Positions 1 through 9,964 of a stretch of DNA of 64,000 bases are shown in pieces. Origin of the DNA: Xenopus tropicalis (Eukaryota > Chordata > Amphibia > Anura > Pipidae). The notes beneath the pieces are model-generated. The model was not told where the DNA came from and made no database searches. It was given only the letters and a program-made list of their open reading frames with translations. The stretch is from assembly GCF_000004195.4 (NCBI RefSeq), contig NC_030679.2, positions 153,161,374-153,225,373 of the forward strand. Reading direction: 5' to 3'. How positions within the stretch are numbered: the first letter of the stretch is position 1; each line of letters begins with the position of its first letter. Both the position numbers and the translations under genes were made by a program.

Positions 1-277
1 TTAACATTGCAGCTTTGCAGTTCCAGACAGAATCTGTTCCAATAAGGAACCATCTATAATGTTCATACTAAGTCCCTTTCTCTTCAGCTGGCACCTCGGC
101 CATGGCTGGATTTGAGAATGGGGTGCCCCGAGGCCCCCCCTTTAGCCGCCACAAATCCGGGCCTGACCTCAGCAATTATAATGTTGTACTCAGGGAGGGA
201 AATTCATTTCATTTGAAAATCTGGGAGCAGCATATCCTTATAGATAAGTTAAAGTCCCTCTTTTAGCACAGGGGAGG
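1..277. other. Intergenic sequence, no gene seen
   Basis: No coding or RNA gene is recognisable. The sequence is ordinary non-coding DNA that leads into the duplicated block beginning near 278. Confidence 0.5.
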
Positions 278-1063
278 GACACAGCACAATAATTATTATA
301 GCTTCTACCCCTGACCAAGGAAATAAAGAAATGACCAAATATGGAAATTACCATTTATCACAATATTTTGGACCAGCCTTGTTTCCATAGTTCCATAGAC
401 TCCCTATAACACTGTGACACTGCCAGTTGATGGGCCTCCACAAACGTTGCCATTTTACAGATCTCCCTGAAGTTTTATATAAAAAACCAAAATGGAAGTA
501 AGTAAACTAGCACAGAAACCGCCCCAATTAGTAAAAGAGAGCAAAACCATCAGTTGTGAGTGTGCAAGACTAGAAGTGAATATTAGCTCAGCTCCCTGCA
601 CAAAGAACATTCTGGATTCCACACAAGAAGCAAGTTCAGATAACTCTAGAGCAGGGGTTCCCAACCTCCCTAATGCCGCGACCCTAATACAGTTCCTCAT
701 GTTGTGGTGACCCCCAGCCATAAAATTATTCTTAAGGCCATGGGAAATATGTGTTTTCCGATGGTCTTAAGCGACCCCTGTGAAAGGGTTGTTCGACCCC
801 CAAAGTGGTCCCCACCCACAGGTTGAGAACCGCTGCTCTAGACAACAGAGGTGATACACCCTGAAAGCCTTTGACCCCTGATGATGACTTGGCTGAGCAG
901 AAGTTTGATAGGTAACATCCAGGGACAACGGAAGGTTGGTAAGACATCTCTCTCTCAGATGCTCCTAATGCAGCATGAACTGCCCTGACTGGGGCATTTA
1001 CTGTCAAGAGGGACATACCTTCTCATTGTGGAAGGGCTCTGGGGCACTGAGGAAATGCTGAAT
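278..1063 (+). repeat. Segmental duplication, copy A (flank of OR1)
   Basis: This block is nearly identical over most of its length to 8155..8983, with the same order of sequence and the same hAT MITE at the same target site. Similarity decays after about 1000. The two copies lie in direct orientation on either side of OR1. The MITE therefore inserted before the duplication. Short open frames inside have no protein-like features and are not called. Confidence 0.8.
652..834. mobile_element. hAT-type MITE (copy A)
   Basis: The ends are CAGGGGTTCCCAACCT and the inverted AGGTTGAGAACCGCTG, matching the common vertebrate hAT non-autonomous terminus (CAGNGGTTCTCAACCT). The element is flanked by an 8-bp target duplication, CTCTAGAG at 644..651 and CTCTAGAC at 835..842. 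Eight-bp duplications are diagnostic of hAT. There is no transposase ORF. Confidence 0.85.
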
Positions 1064-1560
1064 TAAGGTGGCCATACAAGGGCCAATCTCAGCTACTGAT
1101 TTGGGTCCTTCAGACTGATTCAGTAGCTTATCTGCCCGTGTATGGGCACCCATAAATTACCCAGATCTTGATTGGGCTGGTTTTGTTTTCCTTTTGGATC
1201 GGGGACCACATTGACTTGTTGATGCAGTCCTCAGTCTCACTGACCATATACCCACCATTTTAATTTGATTGATCGACCCTAGGGCCAAATGATTGAATTA
1301 GGCTGATATCGCCCACCTCAAAAAAGTGTGATGGTAATCATGCTAGCTGATCCAGAGGAAAACAAAAAACCCATCTGAAGCCTCTCTAATTACTTACCAT
1401 GTTAGTATTATATGTTCCTAATAAAAATTTACATTAAGCTGAATCTGTGTGAAGGAAATAATAAAAGGCACATAATGAGGAGAGAGAATGGTATAGAACC
1501 TATGGATTCGAGGGAAGCTGATGTATTTCCAGTATTTAAAATGATCAATCAGCCAATTAT
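1064..1560. other. Intergenic, with a short CR1 3'-end fragment
   Basis: There is no gene. Around 1343..1385, GATCCAGAGGAAAACAAAAA followed by CCCATCTGAAGCCTCTCT is the minus-strand form of the CR1 3' tail that is fuller at 17513..17650 and 47490..47690. Confidence 0.5.
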
Positions 1561-2300
1561 AGGCCAGTAAGTCTGACATCTATAGTTATTTAAAAGTTTG
1601 TTAAGGAATCACGTTTAAAATTATGTTCTGAAGAATGGCATTATAGGTAGGAATCAGCATGGCTTTATAAAGGACAGGTCATGTCAGACCAATTTGATTG
1701 CTTTTTATGATGAGGTGAGTTGAGTAAGAAGCTGGACAGTGGGGGCTGGAGTAGTCGGACAGTGGGGGGGGGGGGTAGTAGATGGGATCTATTTGCATTT
1801 TTCCAAAGCATTTGATATCGTTCCCCACAATCAGCTGCTTTCTAAGCTAAGGTCTGTTAGTGAAGTTGTTTGTATGTGGGTAGGAAACTGGCACAGGATT
1901 GGGTATGAAGGGTGGGTGTCACTGGTACAGTCTTTATGGTACAGTCTTTATGGTACAGTCTTTATGGTACAGTCTTTATGGTACAGACTTTATGGTACAG
2001 TCTAGAAGTAGGGTTCTTTGTGAGGTCCCACTGGGCTTTGTATTGGATCCAACCTGTTCATTAATGACCCAGGGGAGTGTATTGTATGTGATCAATGTTT
2101 GCATATGATACAAAACTATGTAGCCCAATTCATTTCATCCAGGATGTGGCACCTTGCAGTGGGATCTGGGCAAACTGGCACTCTGGGTGGGGGCAGACGA
2201 GATTCAGTGTAGATTATCCTTCCTCATTATCAATTGGTCCTTGGTATGAGAGATATGGTGTTTACCCTAGTTCCATCTCTGTAACCCCACTGGTCTGAAA
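1561..2300 (+). pseudogene. Degenerate CR1-type LINE reverse transcriptase
   Basis: Conceptual translation in shifting frames gives reverse transcriptase landmarks: QHGFIKDRS-like sequence near 1660, then GIYLHFSKAFDIVPHNQL (1790..1845) matching the CR1-clade motif A (DFAKAFDTVPH), then LFINDL-like sequence and FAYDTKLC near 2105, the counterpart of the FADDTK catalytic box with D changed to Y. Frameshifts, stops and the 15-bp tandem repeat at 1923 show that it is dead. It is a weaker relative of the copy at 5440..6715. Confidence 0.7.
1923..2003. repeat. 15-bp minisatellite
   Basis: About five tandem copies of TGGTACAGTCTTTAT, with one variant, lie within the CR1 reverse transcriptase relic. 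Confidence 0.9.
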
Positions 2301-2361
2301 GTCAAATCTATTCAAGGACCTTATTGTCCTTCAAGAACTATCTGCCCATCCCTTGGAACCA

Positions 2362-2712
2362 TTTTACCCAGGAAAATGATGTGCTAGAATGTTAGTGTAA
2401 TTCCTATTCTGCAACAGGATATAGGCTTTTCAATATCTAAACAATGAAAAAATGTTTTTTCCATAATATAAACACATATATCAGAAACATATATTATAAG
2501 TCCCATGTCTCCTGAACGTGCCAATACCAAATATGTATAGTTGTATGGGGATTTCCCACTTGTATGGGTCACAAACTCCCAGCAGCACCTACTCACCTCC
2601 CAAAGCCCTGCTCCAGAAAGCTGCATACTTTAGATTTCAAGGCCAAATATTCCACCTAGAGTAGGTTTACCCTAGAAAACTATTTTGGAAAGAACAGATT
2701 CTGGGGAATTAT
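2362..2712 (+). mobile_element. Fragment of the piggyBac-type element's internal sequence
   Basis: This stretch shares ordered blocks with 41134..41540, inside the TTAA-flanked element: TTTACCCAGGAAAA, the segment CCATGTCTCCTGAACGTGCC, and AGAAAGCTGCATACTTTAG. No terminal repeats are visible here, so it is a truncated copy. No coding potential is seen. Confidence 0.6.
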
Positions 2713-3086
2713 TTTTTACTTATTTTTCCTATTACCATATTGTAAATGATTGGCCCATAGGTTATGACCACTTCTTGCCACACTTTAATATAGTGTTTGG
2801 TTAAGGGCAGATCTTCCTTCTTGGCCTTCAGCAGTTGATCTGTGTAAATGAGCTCCAGGAAGCCTGGGATCCACACGGCCCAGAAGTGTTCATCCCTAAG
2901 GGAAGCCATCACCCTTAGAGTCGGGGAGCAGGAACCCCATGAAGAAGGATTAGTAAGGGCAGGATAAATATACATTATAGCACTTTCCAGGAAAGTGAGA
3001 CAGTCACAGCTTTAGTTAGAAAGAGCAGCTTTGTAGCTCCAACCAGGAGAGAAAGCTGGGAGTATTCTCCTTACGGGCTCTGCTGC
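2713..3086. other. Intergenic; unrecognised 88-codon ORF on minus strand
   Basis: A minus-strand open frame (2709..2975) has some protein-like composition but matches no family I know, and it has no promoter or splice context. Sequence at 3006..3070 is related to 44410..44470, an interspersed repeat that continues into the next array. Confidence 0.35.
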
Positions 3087-3580
3087 CTTAGTGTAGGGGC
3101 CACAGTACTGACAGGGGTATCAGGCACAGACTCCTCCCTGACCCACCCCTGCTGTATGGGATCCGGATCCCTTAGTGTAGGGGCCACAGTACTGAAAGGG
3201 GTATCAGGCACAGACTCCTCCCTGACCCACCCCTGCTGTATGGGATCCGGATCCCTTAGTGTAGGGGCCACAGTACTGAAAGGGGTATCAGGCACAGACC
3301 CCTCCCTGACCCACCCCTGCTGTATGGGATCTGGATCCCTTAGTGTAGGGGCCACAGTACTGACAGGGGTATCAGGCACAGACCCCTCCCTGACCCACCC
3401 CTGCTGTATGGGATCCGGATCCCTTAGTGTAGGGGCCACAGTACTGACAGGGGTATCAGGCACAGTCTCCTCCCTGACCCACCCCTGCTGTATGGGATCC
3501 GGATCCCTTAGTGTAGGGGCCACAGTACTTACAGGGGTATCAGGCACAGTCTCCTCCCTAACCCACCTCTGCTGCATAAA
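3087..3580. repeat. 84-bp minisatellite, about six copies
   Basis: Six tandem units of 84 bp each begin CTTAGTGTAGGGGCCACAGT. Because 84 is a multiple of three, long open frames appear on both strands (28-residue repeats). They are by-products and not genes. An unexpanded relative lies at 44430..44570. Confidence 0.95.
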
Positions 3581-3686
3581 GAACCTTCTTTTGTCCATTT
3601 ATTCATTTACTTTGCACTACACCTCCCTTGATCTATCCACGTAGCAAAAGCCCATGTTAGAGTCCAATGTACCCAATGCTCTACAG

Positions 3687-3909
3687 CAGGGATCCCCAAC
3701 CTTTCTTACTCCTGAGCCAAAGTCAAATCTAAAAAGACTTGGGGAGCAACACAAGCACCATAAAAGTTCATGGAGGAGCCAAATAAGGGCTTCGATTGGC
3801 TATTAGGGGCCTCTATGCACCCTATCAGCTTACAGGGGCTTTATTTGGTAATAAATCTTGTTTTTATTCAATCAAAACTTGCCCCCAAGCCACTGGTTGG
3901 GGATAACTG
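3687..3909. mobile_element. hAT-type MITE
   Basis: The ends are CAGGGATCCCCAACCTTT and GGTTGGGGATAACTG, flanked by a perfect 8-bp target duplication CTCTACAG (3679..3686 and 3910..3917). It belongs to the same broad family as 33039..33346 and 40985..43916. No ORF is present. Confidence 0.85.
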
Positions 3910-3917
3910 CTCTACAG

Positions 3918-4427
3918 CCTATCTAGCTGGTCTTGTCTGCATTTAACCAATTCCATAGGAAATGACTTGAATATTGTTGAATGAGCTGTCTTGGTAAATC
4001 TCAATTGAGACATCCCCCAACTGCACTCTTTTGGTTCCCTAGCTTTTCTGTGAAAGCCCCAAAATAATCTCATGGATCTCAAGGCCTGTCTTTTGCAGAA
4101 GCTCAGATTGCGTCTTGGTGTCTTTCTCTTGATCAAGGAGCTGATTGAATAAGTCACCGACGTGAGGATCTTCTGAAGTTCATACTGGCAACATCTTCTG
4201 TCCCTCTATGTATAGAAAGATTGCAGAGTTGGTTCTCTCATGACATTGCTAGTAGGATTTTTATAATAGGTTTTAGGGGGGATAGAACTCAAGGAAGAAC
4301 CCAATGACCCAATGCTCCACATTCATACGTAGTTTGTTTTAGTTATAAATTATTCTTATATTTTTATTATATATCAGTTATTAGTCCATAATGTTTATGT
4401 CTATAAGGATCATTCACGCACACGTTT
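3918..4427. other. Intergenic, 3' flank of OR1
   Basis: There is no gene. The AT-rich end (4330..4427) is the 3' flank of the minus-strand OR1 and contains TTTATT runs (AATAAA on the minus strand) that could serve as poly(A) signals. Confidence 0.4.
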
Positions 4428-5378
4428 TCATTTGTATATATTAATGTATTTGCGTATTCTGTTAAATTTAACGTTAATAGCCTCTTTAATATCTTTATTT
4501 CTCAAGCTGTAAATAAGTGGGTTAACCAATGGGGTCCCTACAGTGTATAACAGAGAGAGAACTTTGCTTATGGTCTGGGATTCTTTTCTGGGGGGAACCA
4601 CATAAATAGAAATTATAGTCCCATAAAACATGGAGACCACGGCCAAGTGGGAGCTGCAGGTGGAGAAGGCTTTTTGCCTCCCGGTATGGGACACTATCTT
4701 TAGGATTGCATGGGCAATACACATATATGATGCAATGATAACTAAAAAAGGTATAACGGTTACCAGGACTGAGGCAAGAAATGCTTCTAATTGCACTTTG
4801 AAAGTGTCTGAGCAGGAAAGTTCTACCAGAGGGAATAAATCACAGAAGAAATGGTTAATGGTATTTTGGTCACAGAACTGTAGTGTCCCTACTAGAAAAG
4901 CTGTAATTACTGTAATGCCAAAGCCAAGAAGCCATGATATGAGAACTAATGTAACACAAACCCTGTGGGACATTATAGAAGTGTATCTCAGGGGGATGCA
5001 GATGGCCACGTATCTGTCATAGGACATTACTGCCAGGAGTAGAAAGTCATATATTTCTGAACCACCAAAAAAATACAATTGATTAATACATCCAACAAGG
5101 GACAATGTAGCTGTGCCACCAATTACAGTTTGGAGCAGGATGGGGATGATAACTGAGGACACCAGTAGATCAGTGAGGGACAACTGCTGGAGAAAGAAGT
5201 ACATGGGGGAGTGGAGGTTCCGGCTGAAGGACACCAACACTATGATGAGGACGTTCTCCCAAACTGTCAGAATGTAAATCAGAAGGAACAGAGAGAACAG
5301 GGGAACCTTGAAGTTGTGGAGATTCTGAAATCCCAAGAGAACAATCTCACTGACCCACGTCTGGTTCTTCTCATTCAT
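4428..5378 (-). CDS. OR1: class II olfactory receptor, intact
   Basis: A 316-residue odorant-receptor GPCR, expected in cilia of olfactory neurons and coupled to Golf. The start is the ATG at 5378 (MNEKNQTW), chosen because all paralogues align from there and because CCCCCAG at 5382 forms a splice acceptor 3 bp upstream; the frame stays open 8 codons further. N-glycosylation site at N5; TM1 with N42 preceded by E41, where most ORs have G; PMYFFL 58-63; C97; MSYDRYVAIC 118-127; ECL2 cysteines 169, 179 and 189; SYMCIAHAIL 217-226; KAFSTCSSHL 236-245; PLVNPLIYSLRN 283-294. The C-tail is basic and longer than in OR2. The promoter cassette is at 7338..7470. The subfamily resembles OR families 6/11, but that is a guess. 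All landmarks are intact. Confidence 0.96.
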   Translation of the reverse strand: MNEKNQTWVSEIVLLGFQNLHNFKVPLFSLFLLIYILTVWENVLIIVLVSFSRNLHSPMYFFLQQLSLTDLLVSSVIIPILLQTVIGGTATLSLVGCINQLYFFGGSEIYDFLLLAVMSYDRYVAICIPLRYTSIMSHRVCVTLVLISWLLGFGITVITAFLVGTLQFCDQNTINHFFCDLFPLVELSCSDTFKVQLEAFLASVLVTVIPFLVIIASYMCIAHAILKIVSHTGRQKAFSTCSSHLAVVSMFYGTIISIYVVPPRKESQTISKVLSLLYTVGTPLVNPLIYSLRNKDIKEAINVKFNRIRKYINIYK

Positions 5379-5439
5379 TGTCTGGGGGAAATTTTTGAAC
5401 AAGAAGGTTGGTAATGGTAATCTGGAACAGTTGGGACTT

Positions 5440-6715
5440 TCATCGGGTACAAGGATGCCAATAAAGAATGCAAAAAACCCTATCTGGCAGCTAAAATAGA
5501 GATGGAAGAGGGTATTGCAGCGAGGGGTTAAAATAAATCCAAAAGTATATCAAATAAAACAAGAAGGGACGAACCCCTATTTTCACAGGGAGGTCAGGTG
5601 ATTTATGAGAACAGGGAAATAGCAGAAAATCTAAACTGTTATTTTTCATCTGTCTACACAACTGAGGACCAGCAGCTAATGAAGGCTTCCTTCTTAATAG
5701 GCCCAATTCTAGCAATATAACTGCATGGGTCACTGATGGGGAAACGTAAAGGACTCAAACACATAAAGGGAAACAAAGGGCCAGGACCGGAGGGGATTCA
5801 TTCCGGGATGCTAAACAAGCTTAGCTCTGTGATTGCCAAACCAATTATTAATGATTCATTAAGGCTTGAGATGGTGCCGAGGGATCCCGTTCTCAGCCTG
5901 AAAACTATAGGCCTGTTAGTCTGACATCAGTAGTAGGAAAGCTTCTGGAGAGCGTGACAATAGATGAGTTACTTGAATACATTGCAAATATCAACACTAT
6001 GAGTTTGTGCCAGCATGGTTTTATGCGAGAATAATTTAATTGTCTTGTATGAGGAGGTGAGCAGGAACCTCGATGCTGGAATGGCAGTGGATGGGATCTA
6101 CTTGGACTTTGCTAAAGCGTTTGATACAGTACCTCACAGAAGGTTAATGATCAAATTTAGGAATATTGGCCTAGAACTTAATATTTGTAATCTGATAGAG
6201 AACTGGCTGAAGGATAGATTACACAGAGTGGGGGGAAATGGAACAGTTTCTAATTGGGCCAGTGTGGTTAGTGGGTACCGCAGGGGTCAGTCCTTGGTCC
6301 TTTGCTTTTTAACTTGTTTATTAATGACCTGGAGGGGGGCATAGACAGTATTGTTTCTATTTTTGCTGATGACACTAAATTGGGCAAAACTATAAGTTCC
6401 ATGCAGGATGTGCCGCTTTGCAGAGCGATTTGACTGGGAAACTGGGCAGCAAACTGGAAAATGAGGTTCAATGTTGAAAAGTGTTTTTATTGGTAGAAAT
6501 AATATAAATGCAAGTTATATACTGAACGGGGGTGAGTTGGGGGGATCCTTAATGGAGAAGGATCTGGGGGTTTTTGTTGATAACAAGTTGTCTAATTCCA
6601 GGCAGTGTCATTCTGTGGCTACTAAAGCAAATAAAGTGCTGTCTTGTATAAACAGGGCATTGACTCAAGGGATGAGAACATAATTTTGCCCCTTTATAGG
6701 TCCCTGGTAAGGCCT
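5440..6715 (+). pseudogene. CR1-type LINE reverse transcriptase, broken
   Basis: Translation across several frames gives the CR1/jockey-type reverse transcriptase in order: ENLNCYFSSVYTTED near 5620, KGPGPEGIHSGMLNKL near 5775, RPVSLTSVVGKLLES near 5910, QHGF, DFAKAFDTVPHRRL near 6105 (motif A with its catalytic Asp), a [21 protein letters not shown] near 6280, FADDTKLG near 6362 (catalytic box), then EKDLGVFVDNKLS near 6560 and KANKVLSCI. Stops and frameshifts break it. It lies in the predicted intron 1 of OR1, antisense to the gene. No endonuclease domain or 5' end is visible, so it is 5'-truncated. Confidence 0.88.
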
Positions 6716-6930
6716 CACCTTTTCTAAATACTAAAAAAAAGTATTTAGACCCGTAAACATAGAAAATAATATGGCTTGGAAAGTAAATAAAGGTAACAGA
6801 TTACATTTTTCTGAATAACACAATATTTTGCTGCTGGAATGTTGATAAAAGATAACTAAGAGGCACATAATGAGAAGGGAAATGTCCCAGAATGAAGCCC
6901 CTAATCTTCTGAAACCAGTGGAAAATGCAA
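6716..6930. other. Intronic sequence of OR1, no feature
   Basis: AT-rich sequence between the CR1 relic and the 180-bp unit. Nothing is recognised. Confidence 0.4.
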
Positions 6931-6933
6931 ATG

Positions 6934-7135
6934 TTCTTGGAATACTCTATTCACCTGATTTGCCCCTACCAGAACCGCCCCAGATACTGTGGAACCATAG
7001 GAAGATGCCCCCATGAGCTTCTCCCAATGTGTAACCTGCTCTGCATTTCTCCTGCCATTTTGCTAACACAATCCCAACTATTTCAAATCAAGAAAAGATG
7101 TTCTTGGGGGAATATTCTACTCACCAGATCTGGAG
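6934..7135 (-). repeat. 180-bp OR intron repeat, single diverged unit (OR1)
   Basis: One unit of the family found upstream of every OR here, in gene sense on the minus strand. It shows GGGGCGGTTCTGGTAGGGGC followed by AAATCAG and a weaker donor-like GTGAAT, then the body. A second GGTGAGTAGAATATTCC segment borders it near 7105..7125. It carries substitutions not seen in the other arrays and is the least amplified copy. Confidence 0.85.
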
Positions 7136-7337
7136 ACAGTTGGAAGAGATCCTTGGGAAAGCCCAGCAGATGTTCTCTTGTTCCTTCAACCCAAGACAGA
7201 AGAAATATTTCCTGAAGGATAAATATAAGTAATAAACACCCTGTTACCAAATGAAATGTCTATATTACAGGAGGGGTAATTGTGATATAACCAACAGGCA
7301 CATAATGAATAAACTGTTCTTCTAACATTACACTGAC

Positions 7338-7470
7338 CTGAGCGGCACCAGGTACTGACTGGGCAGGGAAGAGCGGAACAGATCTCCTTTTATCAACCAG
7401 TAACCCCCACAGCTGGGAAACCTACTGGGGAATCTCCCGGAGACTCAGGGGTTTGGATTAATTACCAATC
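7338..7470 (-). promoter_or_regulatory. OR1 promoter cassette and non-coding exon 1
   Basis: Read on the minus strand: TAATTA homeodomain-type site (7464..7458 region), CTCCGGGAGATTCCCC-like O/E-type stretch, TGATAAAA TATA-like element at 7395..7388, CCCAGTCAGT initiator-like sequence, and exon end GCCGCTCAG|GTCAGT at 7338/7337. TAATTA to TATA-like is 69 bp and TATA-like to donor is 57 bp, shorter than the 75 and 67 bp in the other six genes. Homeodomain (LHX2-type) and O/E (EBF) sites are the known signature of vertebrate OR promoters. The start of transcription is inferred. Confidence 0.7.
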
Positions 7471-8154
7471 ATTGGGGAATCTGCTAATTTGTACTTTTGT
7501 AATTTCTTTTTAAATCCAAATAAACTTGTTATTGAGTTCCTTATAACACTGAATGAATGAGGAGACACATTTGCCCTTAGGACAGTCGGAAAGGACCGGT
7601 CACATAAACACAAACTGTCATTATGAAGCTGACAGTGGGAGGGTAATGCCCTTATCTTTTGTTTGTTTTTGTTTCTTTCTTTAGTTATTTGCCCTTCTTG
7701 TTTAGAATTCACTTTTGATCTGTTTGGACAGAAAAGCAGTTAATGGAGTCCATCCTGCCGGCCAATCATGTGATGGGGAAGGGTTGTTAGGGCCACTTTT
7801 ATATCCACATGATTCCTGAGCAAAATGAGGGAGTAGAATGTCAATATTCCTGGTTCCTGATACCAACTAGTTACTATGGATTCTGCTTCATCCTTCTGCT
7901 TAACCCTTTCCATTCTGAACCCTTTCCATTCTAAACCCTTTCCATACTGGTTTCAGTATCTCCCTGGTTAATCTGATTGGTTGCTATATCCTTCCTGTTT
8001 GTCCGCGCTTCTTCTTCATGTAGTAATTGATAGAAACTTTAGCGTTCTTTGGACAGTTTTTCAAAAAGAACTCTTACAAGTCTTGAGTTTTCCTCTCCCC
8101 GATGGAGCTTATCTACTCCCAGCCGCTGATATTCATCTTCATTTCAAAGGGAAT
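7471..8154. other. Intergenic, no gene seen
   Basis: There is no recognised gene or element. Near 7905..7945 there is a small tandem ACCCTTTCCATTCT/ACCCTTTCCATACT repeat of about three copies. Confidence 0.45.
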
Positions 8155-8983
8155 AGGGGAGGGACACAGCACAATAATTATTATAGCTTCTACCCCTGAC
8201 CAAGGAAATAAAGAAATGACCAAATATGGAAACTACCATTTATCACAATATTTTGGACCAGCCTTGTTTCCATAGTTCCATAGACTCCCTATAACACAGT
8301 GACACTGCCAGTTGATGGGCCTCCACAAACGTTGCCATTTTACAGATCTCCCTGAAGTTTTATATAAAAAACCAAAATGGAAGTAAGTAAACTAGCACAG
8401 AAACCGCCCCAATTAGTAAAAGAGAGCAAAACCATCAGATGTGAGTGTGCAAGACTAGAAGTGAATATTAGCTCAGCTCCCTGCACAAAGAACATTCTGG
8501 ATTCCACACAAGAAGCAAGTTCAGATAACTCTAGAGCAGTGGTTCCCAACGTTCCTAGTGCCGCGACCCTTTAATACAGTTCCTCATGTTGTGGTGACCC
8601 CCAACCATAAAATTATTCCTAAGGCCGTCGGAAATACTGAATGTTTTTTCCCAAAGGGGTCCCGACCCACACGTTGAGAACTGCTGCTCTAGACAACAGA
8701 GGTGATAGACTCTGGACTTTGACCCCTGATGATGACTTGGCTGAGCTGAAGTTTGATAGGTCACATCGAGGGACAACAGAAGGTGCAGACAACTCACAAT
8801 GGGAGGAGGAGACCGTCTGTGTGGCCCCTAGGGTTGGTAAGACATTTCTCTCTCAGATACTCCTAATGCAGCCTGAACTGTTACTGGTATCTGCCCTTAA
8901 GGGGGCACTTACTGTCAGGAGGGACATCTCTAGTCATGGTGGGAGGGCTCTCTCTTACTGGGGCACTGAGGGAATGCTGAATT
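8155..8983 (+). repeat. Segmental duplication, copy B
   Basis: The counterpart of 278..1063. The two copies share the hAT MITE and its target duplication. Copy B has extra sequence near 8790..8830 and keeps more of the 3' part. It bounds a unit of about 7.9 kb that contains OR1. Confidence 0.8.
8537..8686. mobile_element. hAT-type MITE (copy B)
   Basis: The ends are CAGTGGTTCCCAACGTT and ACGTTGAGAACTGCTG. The target duplication CTCTAGAG (8529..8536) and CTCTAGAC (8687..8694) is the same, including the same mismatch, as that of the element at 652..834. It is one ancestral insertion carried by the duplication, with an internal deletion relative to copy A. Confidence 0.85.
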
Positions 8984-9960
8984 ACCTGATTTACTTGGCA
9001 AAAGTAACCCCTGTATTGCTGGATATCGGTTGCTATTCCCTTTGTGTGGAACATTACACCAGTTTTGGTTTAAATAACCAGCTCTGTGGGGTTCCCCATA
9101 CAGTGGGTTGTTTCTGTGTGGATTTACAATCACATTTGGCGGAATACTGGTTAATAAAATCATTAAACCCCATTGCTGGGGGCTGTGAAGATCTCTGCCA
9201 TTGTTTTACCCATCGTGTCACATTTTGGTTCTGATAAAATGGCTGCAAAGTGTCAGGAGAGACCTTACCCCAAATATCCCAGGGAGCCCAAACCTTCATT
9301 CTCCCCCCCCATACACCCCCTTTCTGCTATTGTTTATCAAATACAATTTTATTGTTTGTTTTGTAATAATGTCTTCCTTAATCTTTCCAAATATATACAC
9401 CAGTGTCTTCAGACAAACTATTCATAAAGGTTTAGCTTAACATTGTATATATTTCCTGAGATCGTTTATAAAGCTTTGTGGGTAAAGTTTGTTTAGTAAG
9501 AAGCCAAAAGTCTGCTGATCGGCGACACCCGGGTGGGGGGGAATTGGCAACACTACGGGCCTCGTGGAATATGGTTTGGATCAGTTTGTACCCAAGAAGA
9601 GCCGATTGCCCTTCAAAATGTCCATGTTGTACCATGTTGTGTTTTGTAAAGTATGAACTGTATAATATCTCATTGATTGTGGGATGGTGTTGGTGTATGT
9701 GGTCCAGATGGTGTTTCTTTGTTAGTTATGGTTTCCAATCAATCCGTATGGGAAATGGGATGTAGTTTCTGTTTAATAAGTGGTCAGAAAGCCATTGATG
9801 TTGTGTCTGGGCCGCTGCTTCCAACCTTCCCTGTTTGTCTTGTTGGATTAGGGATAGGGTGTTACATTACTAAGTAAAGCCCAAGTCTACGTTTAGTTGA
9901 AGAGGTTTGTCAACCTTCTGCATCCAAGAACAGCAGATTTACTTTCATTGGCAAAGGGAC
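8984..9960. other. Intergenic, no gene seen
   Basis: No gene, RNA gene or element is recognised. The open frames overlapping it lack domain features. Confidence 0.45.
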
Positions 9961-9964
9961 ATAT

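Noticed and set aside
2709..2975. 88-codon minus-strand ORF as a small gene
   Set aside because: No recognisable domain, no conserved context, and located in repeat-rich DNA next to an array.
4630..5022. 130-codon frames antisense to the OR genes (start METTAKWELQVEK), also at 39846, 45781 and 54488
   Set aside because: They are shadows of the conserved OR TM5-TM6 codons in the opposite strand and have no independent support.
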